Shown in pieces: positions 1 through 11,300 of a stretch of 64,000 bases of DNA. The position numbers and the translations under genes were made by a program. A model generated the notes under the pieces. That model was given only the letters and a program-made list of their open reading frames with translations. It made no database searches and had not been told where the DNA came from. The DNA is from Parelaphostrongylus tenuis (lineage: Eukaryota; Nematoda; Chromadorea; Rhabditida; Metastrongylidae), in assembly GCA_019055375.1 (NCBI GenBank), contig JAHQIW010000433.1, positions 1-64,000 of the forward strand, in the 5' to 3' direction. Numbering within the stretch: the first letter of the stretch is position 1; every line of letters starts with the position of its first letter.

Positions 1-1813
1 GAGTACCAGTGAGCCGATGGATTAAACCGTTTGCACTATGAAATTATATTTTGAATGTCATAGTCATAAACCGGTTCCAATATGTTGCCCAGCATTTTCT
101 CACGTGACATAAGTTTCATGTGAAGGTTTTGTCTTAGGTGGAATTCATCAAGTCCATACCAGTTCGTATCACATAAGTGGCTATGATTCGACGTTTTTTA
201 GTACATTACAGCAGGATAGCCTGGTGTAAAGAAGCGGCTTCAATAATTTCCGTGTTGTCATCGAGATTAAAATGCGGAAACAAAGTTTGTCTCTATTCAA
301 GCAATCAAAGCCGGGCACATTGTGGAATCTAGGAAGAAATCACAATGTTAATCTCATTATGTTAAACGCGATGGAAATAACAGTGGATCCGACATTGTGC
401 TGGAAAAACCTGCGGAACTTTCCGGTCCCTACCAGTTGCTCGGGTCTGACTAGTTTTTTTGACCAGCAACATCTGCCTAAACCCTGCATCTGGGAATGAT
501 CGGTTCCAGAATTATTTTGCAGTAATGCCTTTTGGTGAACGTGGGATGACCTCATTGGATGCATCGATCCTTGCTGGTGGTCCTTCTTTCGATACCTCCA
601 CCCCCTCCCTACCCTCAAACACAGCAATCCCATTCACCAGCTGTATTCTTTTTTGCTAGAAGTTATTAGATTCTTTATCAAGTTTCTGCTTCTACAATCT
701 CACTCACATTTTGCACTTTTTTTCTTTATTCGTTCAAAAGAGTGAAATTATTTCTTCCTCTGTTACACTGCCAGAATTGCAGCAATAAAGTTCTTTTTTT
801 TCGCTGTAAAGTGTAGACGAATCTTACGACGACATTGAGAAAACGTAGAAAAAAAAAAACGCAGTCGAAGAGAGCTTATCACATTTCATATCAACGTTAT
901 GTCGTGATTCTGACGATCAGAAACGCGTCGTGCTCATCGAAATTTCTCTACTAATTCGCTCATTATCAAATCGATTTTGTGCATTAATGTAATCATCTTC
1001 ATCGATATTACGTTTTCTGGAGAACCTGTTCTGATATCAAACTTCTTTCCGAAATCACCAACTCTGTGCTGCGACGGACGTCTTGCTCAGTTATTCTATG
1101 GTCTTTTAGCCAATAAATTCGAGCATTTCCAAGCTTGTGCGGAGCCATGTCCTTCATTTATTATCGTTGTTGTCTCTTTCTACTATACGCTTAGGCCACA
1201 CACATGCAATGAAACTCTCGCATATGAACGTGATTCATATCTTTAGTTGATACACAACTGTGAGTGCTCTCATTTGCAACGAAGGGACTTCAGCAATTAG
1301 CGAATTTAGTTAACTCATTGGTTTTGATATCCTAAATGTTGTTTATTTTTTAGCTGAGATATTTTATGTTTACACTCTACTAATTATGAAGGGACTTCGA
1401 AGTAGACCAAGGGGGGTAGTTGTAGTTGTTAGTGATGTCTGTTTAGTATTTTCAAAACCTTTCAAGACCCCATAATGGCTTATGTAGTGCATACGTTTGG
1501 CATTACACGCACCCCTCCTCAGTACAACAATGCCTTTTCGGTTCACCCCTACACTAATAATAGCGATGCTGAAGAAGTATCACTTCACGTCAAGTGAAAA
1601 GATCACTTGATGGATGGCGCTCTAGAGGTTGCATTTTTAGGTCGACAGCTTACGGCTGGTAACAAAGCTACAGCAATCGTAGCCAAATATGGCGAATCAA
1701 ACCTCAATCTACTGTGTTTGAGACCTCGCCTGAAATCCAAAATAGACGAATAGATGATATTACAGAAGTCCTTTCCTCTTATTTAACGGCTTCTGGCTGT
1801 GCTATAATGTTGT
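1..1813. other. Non-coding flank, nothing recognised
   Basis: AT-rich sequence. Short open frames exist, for example 977-1246 (+), but none shows a family motif or convincing flanking splice sites. Confidence 0.4.
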
Positions 1814-1927
1814 AAATATATCCATTAATGTAGAGAGACGTGCAAAACTTTTGTGTCAGTTGGGACTCGAACCCACATTTTAGCCTATCCGGGGACGCTT
1901 GCTCGAACCGTTTGCACTACCGACACC
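1814..1927 (-). repeat. tRNA-headed SINE, family II copy
   Basis: On the minus strand 1926-1853 reads like a degenerate tRNA, with an A-box region GTCGGTAGTGCAAACGG and a B-box GGGTTCGAGTCCC. The adjoining tail (TGTAGAGAGACGTGCAAAAC on the plus strand) recurs next to the copy at 17915-18030. The arms do not fold as a complete cloverleaf, so this is a SINE head and not a tRNA gene. Confidence 0.6.
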
Positions 1928-2344
1928 TGTTTTTAGTATGATAGATTTTTTTTGCGTGTAACGCTGATACGTACGTATACCACTCGAAATGCCATAGTAA
2001 GATCTCGCGAAAGGCTTGTGAAAATCCAACCAGACCGTGACTGAATTTTGAGCGAGGTTTCCAACACAGTCGAACAGCAAGATTCGTGATGTAGTCCATT
2101 AGGATGCAAAGTCATGATTGTCCCCTTCCTGCAGTGCTCTCTTGCAGTACACATGTGGCTACAGTCCCAACTCGGATGCTATCTCCCCAGGATAGCAAGG
2201 ACAAACGACAAGGCCAGCCATCGACGACAATCATAAAGAAGACAAAAAGCATCCGAAACGCTAAATTTTCGTCGAATGTATTAGTTCCGTGTAATTCGCA
2301 TTTAATAGATGTGATGACAGCTAGTCTATAAAGAAATCTCGAAG

Positions 2345-2622
2345 AAAAACTCCCAACGTTAATCAATCCCTGAGGATGCGCTATGCATTCTATTCCATTC
2401 GTAATATCATCGAGGTGATTAAATGCATATCTGGCCTTTCCAATGACTCGCGATAGCCTGCCGACGTATCCAGCCAGAGCTGCTATCCTCCCAGACAAGC
2501 GTGGTACCAATGCACCCGATCCCGGGAGAAGGAGGGCTTGCTGAGCTTTGAGTGCGGGAATCGCACCAACAACCACGTGTGCGTCGCAAGGCTCCTCTAA
2601 CCATTAAGCCACACACGCTCAT
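2345..2622 (-). repeat. tRNA-headed SINE, family I copy
   Basis: On the minus strand it has the family I order: pol III-like head (2622-2550), the CTTGTCTGGGAGGATAGCAG-type core (here degenerate), the GGCCAGATATGCATTTAATC block and a CCTCAGGGATTGATTAACG-like tail. The body matches copies at 19205, 27833 and 47490. Confidence 0.75.
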
Positions 2623-2705
2623 TTTCCACAAAAATGTTGAGCGCGGATGATGCGAAAATGTTGAGTTGGATATTGTCAAAATAGATTTCATAGATGTTAC
2701 CGATC

Positions 2706-2965
2706 AGAAGAGCGCATGAGTCACAGTGTTAAAGGTGCCTGTGACGCGCACGTGGTCGATGGTTCAATCCCGCGCTCAAGGCTCACCACACTTAACCTCT
2801 CTGCGGGGGGTCGGTGAACTGGTACCACACCTGCTCGGAGGATAGCCCGCACTGAGTGGACACGTCGGTAGGCCATCGCGAGCCATCGTAAAGGGCCAGC
2901 TATGCACTCGCAGCACCCTAACCGAGGCTTTGATAAAGATGGATGGCTGCGCCCTTTAGATGTTG
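2706..2965 (+). repeat. tRNA-headed SINE, family I copy
   Basis: The head at 2711-2790 has GGTCGATGGTTCAATCCCGC as a B-box-like block. The body has GGTACCACACCTGCTCGGAG and GCCATCGCGAGCCATCGTAA. It is 80 bp from, and opposite to, the copy at 2345-2622, so the two form an inverted pair. Confidence 0.7.
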
Positions 2966-3009
2966 ATCAATGCCGAAAACTCTGATTAGATGTTTATTTA
3001 TCAGTCACA

Positions 3010-3540
3010 ACCGGTGTGGCCGCCAGTCTTCAACCTACCCTGGTCGATCAATCCCCGCTGGACTACGGGTATCCCACCCGCATTTCTCAGACAAGTTGCT
3101 CCCTGCTAGACCTTTCCTCTCGACTTTTCCACCTCCCGAACGGGCCCCGGGCTCCACTCCTCCCGCCACTGTCGTGCAGAACACTTTCGCCCACGTCCCC
3201 GATCCCGGGAATGGGGAGGGGGAATAGCTCGTCATCGGCTTCAATTCATTGGCATTTCCTTCGCACTATCGATCTTTTTTCCAAATGCCGCCGTAAGCCG
3301 ACGACCACCGACGGTGGCGGCTGCCATGGCAGCACCCCCTTCGTCCTCTCCGGTGTTTTCCCCCGTGGCACCCAGTTTTTCCCCTCGAAAGCGGAAACTT
3401 CTTCCAATATTTTCAGGCGAATATCAGTAGTTACAAAACCGGTTTTCGGTCGTTTGTTTTTTCTGGAAATTTATTGATTTTCACATTTTTATATTTTTAC
3501 ACGACCCCGAGGCGGGCCGCCGCCGTCATGATCATAATAT
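3010..3540. other. GC-rich patch between SINEs and minisatellite
   Basis: This is clearly richer in G and C than its surroundings, with runs such as CGGGCCCCGGGCTCC (around 3141) and GATCCCGGGAATGGGGAGG (around 3200). Several frames are open because stop codons are AT-rich. No domain or conserved motif is visible. It could be a promoter-proximal region 2 kb upstream of the elongase; that is conjecture. Confidence 0.3.
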
Positions 3541-3559
3541 TTTCACTCTCTCCAGATCG

Positions 3560-4450
3560 GATCCACCACACCATTTCTCCTCATTCGCTCACTTTCATCC
3601 TCTTCCTATCCTTCCTTCGTCCTAGTCATCCTCCTATCGTTTATTTCCTCCTCCTATCCTTCATCCTGTTCATCCTCCTATCTTTCACCTTATTCATTCT
3701 CCTCCTATCCTTCATCCTATTCATCCTCCTTTCAGTCATCCTAGTCGTTTCTCTCACCCGTGATCTATCCGTCCTCCTATTTTTCATCCTATTCATCCTC
3801 CTATCTTTCATCCTATTTATTCTCCTCCTATCCTTCATCCTATTCATCCTCCTATCTTTCACCTTAATTCATTCTCCTCCTATCCTTCATCCTATTCGTC
3901 CTTTTCGTCCTATTCATCCTCCTATCTTCCATCCTATTCGTCCTCCTCCTATCCTTTACCCTATTCGTCCTCTTAACCTTCATCCTATTCAATATCCTGT
4001 CGTTCATCCCATTCGTCCTCCTGTTCATTGATCCTAGTCGCTCTCTCACCCGTGATCTATCCCGTCCTCCTATTTTTCATCCTATTCATCCTCCTATCTT
4101 CCATCTTATTCATCCTCTCTACTTCATCCTAATCATCCTCCTATCTTTCACCTTATTCATTCTCCTCCTATCCTTCTTCCTATTCGTCCTCCTTTCATTC
4201 ATCCTAGTCGTTCTCTCACCCGTGATCTATCCGTCCTCCTATTTTTCATCCTATTAGTCCTCCTCCTATTCTTTACCCTATTCGTCCTCTTAACCTTCAT
4301 CCTATTCAACCTCCTGTCGTTTCATCCCATTCGTCCTCCTATCCTTCATCGCGTCCTTCCTTCATCCTAATCATTCTCCTTATCTTCGTCCTATCGTTAT
4401 CCTATCGATCCTCCTATCCTTTTCATCCTATTCGTGTTTCTACCCTTCAT
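3560..4450 (+). repeat. Pyrimidine-rich minisatellite (CCTATTCATCCTCCTAT-type units)
   Basis: About 0.9 kb of almost pure C/T on the plus strand, built from variable units such as TCCTCCTATCCTTCATCC and CCTATTCATCCTCCTATC, interrupted by GTGATCTATCC blocks near 3758, 4054 and 4220. A long open frame (3474-4031) is only low-complexity Leu/Ile/Phe/His/Pro translation of the repeat. Strand asymmetry of this degree can form triplex (H-DNA) structures. Confidence 0.85.
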
Positions 4451-4483
4451 CCTATACTTCTGTACTTCCTACGTATCCACTCA

Positions 4484-4605
4484 GTACTGCTGAGAGCAGC
4501 ACCATGAAGACTGTGGCCGGTTAGGAGGCACTAAAATGAGAAGTCACTAAGGAGTTCTTGAAAAGAGGCTCGCACTTCACAGAGTCTGGCTTTCATCAGT
4601 GTGCT
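4484..4605 (+). repeat. Flanking unit, copy 1
   Basis: This 120-bp stretch follows the first pyrimidine array and contains GAGAAGTCACTAAGGAGTTC. It matches 4848-4978, which follows the second, shorter pyrimidine array. Array plus flank therefore form a duplicated module. Confidence 0.65.
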
Positions 4606-4735
4606 TCAAGAAAATTTCTAGCCAGTCTTCCTCTTTGTTCTTCCCATACTTACTAATATTTACTTTTTATTTCACCCGAACCGCCGTTTTCACATTCTTA
4701 TTGTGCGGATCTGATCCAAGCAATTTCTCCTTATT

Positions 4736-4847
4736 TACCCGCATTCATCCTCCTCCTGTCGTTCATCCTATTCTCCTCCTATCCCCTCATCCCATTCATC
4801 CTCCTGTCCTTCTTCCTATTCATTCCACCTATCCTCCTGTTCCTACC
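4736..4847 (+). repeat. Second, short pyrimidine-rich array
   Basis: The same CATCCTCCTCCTGTCGTTC-type units as the main array, about 110 bp, preceding the second copy of the flanking unit. Confidence 0.75.
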
Positions 4848-4978
4848 GTTATGTTGAGAGTAGTTTCATGAAAACTCTGGGCGGCTAGAAGGCCTAGTAA
4901 ATCGAGAAGTCACCAAGGAGTCCTTGAGAAAGGGCTCAGTGTTCCACAGATTATGCCCCTCACCAGGGTGCTTCAACA
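4848..4978 (+). repeat. Flanking unit, copy 2
   Basis: It contains GAGAAGTCACCAAGGAGTCC and ends CACCAGGGTGCTTCAAC, matching the copy at 4484-4605, which ends CATCAGTGTGCTTCAAG. Confidence 0.65.
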
Positions 4979-5188
4979 AAGCTCGCCTTTAGGAGCAGTA
5001 GTCAGATCTTCTTATTCGTTCGGAACCCCTTGCGATTTCCCGCCCTTGTCGCACCCTCAATCATTTCAACCGATCGTCGATTTTTCACTTATCGAATGCT
5101 GATGAAAGTGTTTTTTATACATCGCTATCAAAAGATCTATGATTCGCTCGCTATTTTCAGGTAGTCTCTCCCCCGATCAGTGGGAATT

Positions 5189-5196
5189 CTCTTTAG
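5189..5196 (+). promoter_or_regulatory. Candidate spliced-leader trans-splice acceptor of the elongase
   Basis: The sequence TTCTCTTTAG ends at 5196, 19 nt before the ATG at 5216. A second acceptor-like ATTTTCAG ends at 5160. No upstream coding exon was found, so one of these is probably the spliced-leader acceptor that defines the mRNA 5' end. This is inferred from spacing only. Confidence 0.45.
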
Positions 5197-5215
5197 TCTG
5201 CGTTCGTTCGCACCA

Positions 5216-5389
5216 ATGGCGAGGTATGACTATCAGCCTAAGTATGGCCTGGAGAATTACACTGTGATTCTACCGATCGAGGACTCGTTCGATCCCGTCA
5301 CATCAACGGCTTGGATGCAGAAAAACTGGCTGCATTCCGTCTCGCTGTCCGTCCGCGCATATGTGGTTCTGATCTACGCCGGACAAAAG
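5216..5389 (+). CDS. Elongase exon 1
   Basis: It encodes 58 residues from MARYDYQPKYG to VLIYAGQK, including the NWLHSVSL segment typical of the region before the first membrane span. The donor is AAG|GTCCGT and the phase is 0. The frame stays open to 5470 past the donor, but continuity with exon 2 (VMEGRKPF) places the splice here. Confidence 0.92.
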
Positions 5390-8300
5390 GTCCGTTACTT
5401 CACTTCTTATTGTAGAGGATTTGATATCGAGTGTTTGCATACCCCCTTAGCAATCAGTGATATCTGGTAGTCGATCTTATTTGAACCTCGCCATGAGCAT
5501 TTGACTAGTAGATCTTTTGAAAAGATTTCTTAGCTCACAAAAAGAGGCTGGCATACCGATTGATCCGGGCCGATTATCACTCGAAAAATGTTCTTACCGT
5601 TCTTGTCTAAGCTGAGGATCTTTGATAGAGTTTATGTTTTCTAATCAAATTCTTTGTTGAGTGAGCCAATGGATAAAAGTAGGGGTTCTTTGTGGTTATG
5701 AGGGGAGGAATGAAAAATTGATCTCATTCGTTGGAGAGGAACTTTTCGTAGGAGTTTCAGTAATTATTCGAAAGCTGAGATCTCAGGCTACAGCACAGCC
5801 TCACATCGCCGGTTCTAAAAGCCTTTTTTGACGTTGCTACACAGGAGCTTTCTCGCGTTGCAAACGCGCATATTTCTCCTGCTGCGTGTCAGTGAAACGG
5901 GTCCTTTTTAAGATATAAGCACATCGTTGGAATGAGCAATAATTACGCTATCGAATGATAACGAATATTCCAAAGATAGAACTCTGCCTAGCGAGAAATA
6001 TGCGCGTCTGAGACATAGTTTTGTGTAGATTTGACAATGTAATGAAAGGCTCTTTTCAAAAACTGGCCACGGAGAGTTGTAGCCAGAAATCTTAGCTTTT
6101 AGATGGTTTACTGACACTTCTACGAAAATTTCCTCTTTCAGCGAATGAAATCGGCTTTTCATTTGTTTCCTTATAACCGGAAACTTTCAAAAATAGCTTA
6201 GATCGGTTACAGTTTCGACGTTTTCGTCTTCCTCCGTAGTCACTGATTCGAGTGAAACGTTTGGGAAAACAGCAAGAAAAACGAGAAGAATTTCTTGTGA
6301 TATTTTATGATTTACAAGTATTCTCACGAAATACCTAATAAGTGGTCGATTTGCCGCAACATTTGCTTGCACTATTTTTCCCTAAATTCTCTTTAGGTAA
6401 TGGAAGGACGTAAGCCGTTTGGTTTTGATGTGCCACTTTTCTTGTGGAATACGGGTTTGGCATTATTTTCACTACTTGGATTTTGTTCGTATGACGCCGG
6501 AATGGCTATGGAGTTGGAAGGAGTGGGTTTATTTTGAAAGCTTTTTCAGAAAAAAAAATGCTGTAATGATAAATTAAGTTCAAGCGAAGTTTCAAATATC
6601 GATTGAAAGTGTTGATGCATATATGCTGGCGTAATGGCCGCAAGCCAGGCTGATGACAGTCGACAATCAATCACTCTGAAAGTACGCCACGATGATCTAT
6701 CCATCGTACATTCAGGATAATTAGTTTGGCGTCGATTCATCTATAGAGACGGTATATTTCCTTACGAGGAACTGACTGAATCGAAAGGCCTCTGTTACTG
6801 ACAAGCTGGAAGGCCGATACACGTGTTCAGGATTTCATAAGTGCCATAACAAACCTCATGAAAGGCTCAGAGTATGCTGTGAGAAAGTTTCCAAAGTTTT
6901 TACTTAAACATTCCATGTTTTGGGAAGATCCCCAGATGTCAACGCCCATCATTATTTAGTCGTACGAGCGTCAAGGTCATTTGCAAATCATTGACAGCCC
7001 CCGCATTTTTCCATGAAGAAACATATTCTTTTAATTTCTTTGAAACATTGGAAACTCTTCTTATGTCCTTAGTTCCCAGGAATTCTGTCGCTATTTATCA
7101 GTTCTACGGGTACTTATGTTCTTCAGGTGTTTGACCCTTCAGGAATGGTTTTTTGGAATTGCTACGCGCGACGCGGCTGTTGTCATTAAATTACAGTTTT
7201 TTCTTATTTTTGCGAAAATTTCCACGTTTCTTTTCGTCTTCAGATGCTGCATGTTTTCTGTACATTCTGCCATGTTTTTGTACGTACAGAACTCTTTACA
7301 AGGGACGGAAGTATGCTAGTTTGATAATGATGTGGTTTTCTCATTGAAAAATGAAGAGTTCTAGGACAAATGAGTTTTTTTTTTCATTGATAATGCCTTA
7401 GTGGAGCTTTCTTCAGTGATATTATATCTTTCGTGGCGATAAGGACCTATCGACATTTACTCTTCACTGAATAACCACCAAGGAATCCGTTGTAAAGCTG
7501 AAACGCGGTAATCCCCCCATCCACTCCCCCCACCCCGCTGGCCCCCGAAGGACAAACGTGGCATTCTTTTTGTTCCTACAGCGCACTTAGAAGGTTGTGA
7601 GAAATTAAGCAGAGTATCAGGTCGTGCCAAAAGTTTTAGCACACGAGCAATAAACACCAAATTTATAACCAGAAGTAGACAAAATTGCATGATTTTGGCA
7701 TTGTTCGATTCCGCATTTTCTTACGAACATTTTGCTACACAACTTGCCCACACTAGCTCAAAGATGGAGCTGTCTTGGGAACAAATTCGCTTGGTACTCA
7801 TACTTGAATGGCGCGTAGGGGAAAATGTTAGTGAAGCGACACGCAAGATTAATGGAGCTACTTGCGGACGGCGCGAGCGCGATTGATCCTCCGGAGTATT
7901 CTTCCCAGTTTTAAACTTCGCAGACCACTTCCTAATCGTCCGTCCTTTCTGCAGCCGTACCATCTCCCCAAGCTCCACCATTGATCTTTCGCGTCGCTTC
8001 ACTAGCATTTTCCCCTACGCGCCATTCGTGCATAAGGAAAAAATTTTCCCATGGTAACTCCATCTTGAAGCAAGTATAGACAAGTTGTAATAGGTTGAGG
8101 AAAAAGTTTTGAGAAAATGCTTATAAAACATTTATTCATGCACCTCTTAGAAAACTAGTAGTCAAAGTACTACCCCTCAACTACAAGCACTTCCTACCAC
8201 TTCTCCGGCAAAAGACTAATTGCCAGATTGAAAGATCGATTGATAGATTGATGCGTTCACTTGCCACCGTTGCATTTGAACCCAACCAACAGCCATTCGT

Positions 8301-11300
8301 GCATTATCAACAACCTAATCTGTTCGCTTGTTAACTCCATCTTCAGATAAGCAAGTAGATTATATACTGATCAACGCGGGAAAAGACGGGCTTTCAAATG
8401 AGCCTAAAAACACAAAAAATGGCCGACATCCAAAATAAGTTACAGGCACTTTCTCAGAACTTTTTCCTCAAACTATATATCAGAATGGTCGCAAGACAGT
8501 GCGCACCTGAACGATACCAAAATCATGCAATTTTATAGCAAAAATCTTTTGGAGAACCAAAATGGCGAGAACTTTTTACATAGCTTACTATATCATACTG
8601 TTGTTGTTAAGGAACTCGTTCGTCTACTCAGTATGTACGGCCTCGTACGCCCAAGGCGTCACAGGATTTTGGACAGAACAATTTGCGATGAGCAAAGTTG
8701 GTGGCATTCTTTATTCGTTGTTCTTCTGCTTCCCACTACTAATACTGAATGAAATAATAGGTTGTTGAACTGCTCGATACGGCTTTCATTGTGCTTCGTA
8801 AACGTCCACTTCTATTCCTTCATTGGTACCATCATGTTACCGTTATGATCTTCACCTGGCATGCCTACAAGGATCATACAGCTTCTGGTTCGTTTTTCTT
8901 TATACTCTCATATTTTTCTTTCATAAGAACTATCCTTTTCTTTCATTATAACTTGCACGAGTTTGGCACATCTCCTTTCTCGAAAATTGGTGGGTCAACG
9001 CTTCGGCAACTCTGCCTTATGGTCTCCAACTAAGTTCCCGAATTTCTCCAAAAATTCAAAAAATCCTTCTTCCAAGTAATCAGAAGTATCGAATAACATT
9101 AACTGAAGTATTCTCTGTCTGCCAGGATGCAATTCTGCCAGCGCTCCGGCAACAAATCAATTCCGCGCTCATAAAGCTCATAATTCTTCGATGCAAATCA
9201 AGCAGTCAATTCTCGACGCAAATGATTGATGTCTCGAAACTTCTTCTTGTCCAACCAGTGCTGCAATGATCTTCACCTGTATCACCTGTCGTCCCGTTGA
9301 TCGTCGAGTGACTCAAGCGGGTACCAGCAATTCTTCCATTTTTCCCTATCGCATGCTAGAGTAGCCCAGTGGGTCCTCCTCGTTCTAGGGATTCGCTGAG
9401 CATTCGGACCAACGGGTCAGTGGTCTTCCTTTAGAGCGCTTGACGTCGCGAGATTTCCAGTCGGTAACGGCTCTCGTTCATCGGTTGTCGTTGAAGCGCA
9501 ACTCGTGTCTGGCCCACCTTATTTTCGATATCCTGGCGTGTAGAACGGCGTCTCTGATTTTCGATAGTTGACGTAGGTCGGAACTTCGGATCCTTTCTCT
9601 CATTTGCGAGATACGGGATACTCCTAGCATCGACCTTTCGACTGCGCGTTCGATAACGGCAAGTGATCTTTCATTCTGCTAACGTAGCGACCAGGTTTCT
9701 GTTGCATACGTCAGGGCAGGAATAATTGTCGAGTCGAAAAGGTGGGCACGGAGTCGGATGTTCATCCGACTCCGTGCAATGATCTTAAGAGATGGAAACT
9801 GGATGGAGACAGATCTGGCGTATACGGTGGATGATCCAGGTGCTCCCAGCTCAAATCGGTCAACTTCTTCCTTGTTTTCTTAGCAACGTGCGGCTTTGCA
9901 TTAACTTCCCGTGACGGCTCCATTGTTGGATAAGTATGTGCGAAAATACAATATCAGCGCGGAATTGATCTGTTGCCGGAGCGTTGGCAGAATTGCATCC
10001 AGACAGACAGAGAGTACTCCAATTGATGTTGCTTGATACTTTCGATTACTTGAAAAAATAATTTTTTGAAGTTTTGTATCAAATTCGGAAACTTAGTTGG
10101 AGACCTAATATTTATATGTGAGAGGTCACCGATCATACGTGAACACTTTGAAAAGTTAGTTTTTTAAGTTTTTGTCACTTTGAAAAAAGTTTTTCAAAAT
10201 GTGTCACATGAATCCGGCGACCTCATACAAGTATAAGTAAGGCTCTGCGAATGCGGGATCGCGGAAACGTTGGCCATCAATTTTTGAAAAAGGTGAATCA
10301 TCAACCTCGTGCAAGTCTAAATGAAAGAAAAGGGCAGTTCGTGAGAAATTCAAATTTCTTCACTCATGCCGAGGTTTTTGAGAGAGTCGGACTTTTGAGC
10401 TTGTCTTTCATTTTTTTCCAATATTTTCTAACAGAAATGATGTCTTCCGTCGTTGAGCTATCCCCTTAGATTTGTACCATATACTCATCCGGGTTCATCA
10501 GGCAACGTAGAGGTGACTGAATGTCTATACATCCCATTAAATAACGTGCGAAACCCTATCTATACATCAAATTAGTCAAATTAGTTCTACTCTATCCAAC
10601 AAACTTACTACCAGTCAGCTAATCCCCGAGTGGATGGTGGGCTTGGTTAGCAAGAAATGTGGAACTGAACCAGTTGTATCGCAAGGCTTCTGCAGAGTCA
10701 GCAGATGGGTAGATTTATTGTGACTAAAAACAATAGTAAGCCACTTAATTGGCTGAATAAGTTCTTAGTCTACCTCTGCGATACCTTAACACACACTGAA
10801 GTACGACCAATTTTCCCCAACGTGCTATATGTAATAAAAATTTAGATTGCAGATCAATTAGTTTAGAGTCTTCAGTAAAATAGCTCTCATAGGATTTTTG
10901 TTTTGGATAGGCTGTCCATTAAATACAGAAAAGTATAGTAAGTAGAATTCGCAGCAAATAAGCAGTTGAGGACGATATGCATCAGAATCAATACATATGG
11001 TCCAACTGTCCGTTACGTGTGCAATGACATCAAATAACCCCTTCAGCACCGTACCTTTTCGGCTTTTTCCCCAGAATTTCTAAAGCTATTCGATAGCCTA
11101 AAGCTCTTCAATTTCGATAGTGTACTTGTTTTCGAAAAAGGCCTCTCAGGGCGCTGCAGCAGCTAAGAGAATTTACGTCTCGCCTTCGGAGCGCATCATT
11201 TGCTTGGTTGACGTCTGTGCTTGACTTCTCACTAGACTTCTGATAATCATTTGATGTCTTAGATCTCGATTATTTCAAAACCGGGTTTAGCTTCTGAGAA

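Noticed and set aside
1853..1926. Genuine tRNA gene, here and at 18562, 27833, 50690 and elsewhere
   Set aside because: A- and B-box-like blocks are present, but the acceptor, D and anticodon arms do not pair, and the copies continue into shared repeat bodies, so they are SINE heads.
3474..4031. A 185-codon plus-strand open frame
   Set aside because: It is a translation of the pyrimidine-rich minisatellite (Leu/Ile/Phe/His/Pro repeats), with no splice context or domain.
5180..5470. Upstream ATG at 5180 as elongase start and the full 96-codon frame as a gene
   Set aside because: The ATG lies before the likely trans-splice acceptor, and the frame past 5389 is intron read-through; exon 2 continues the family sequence.
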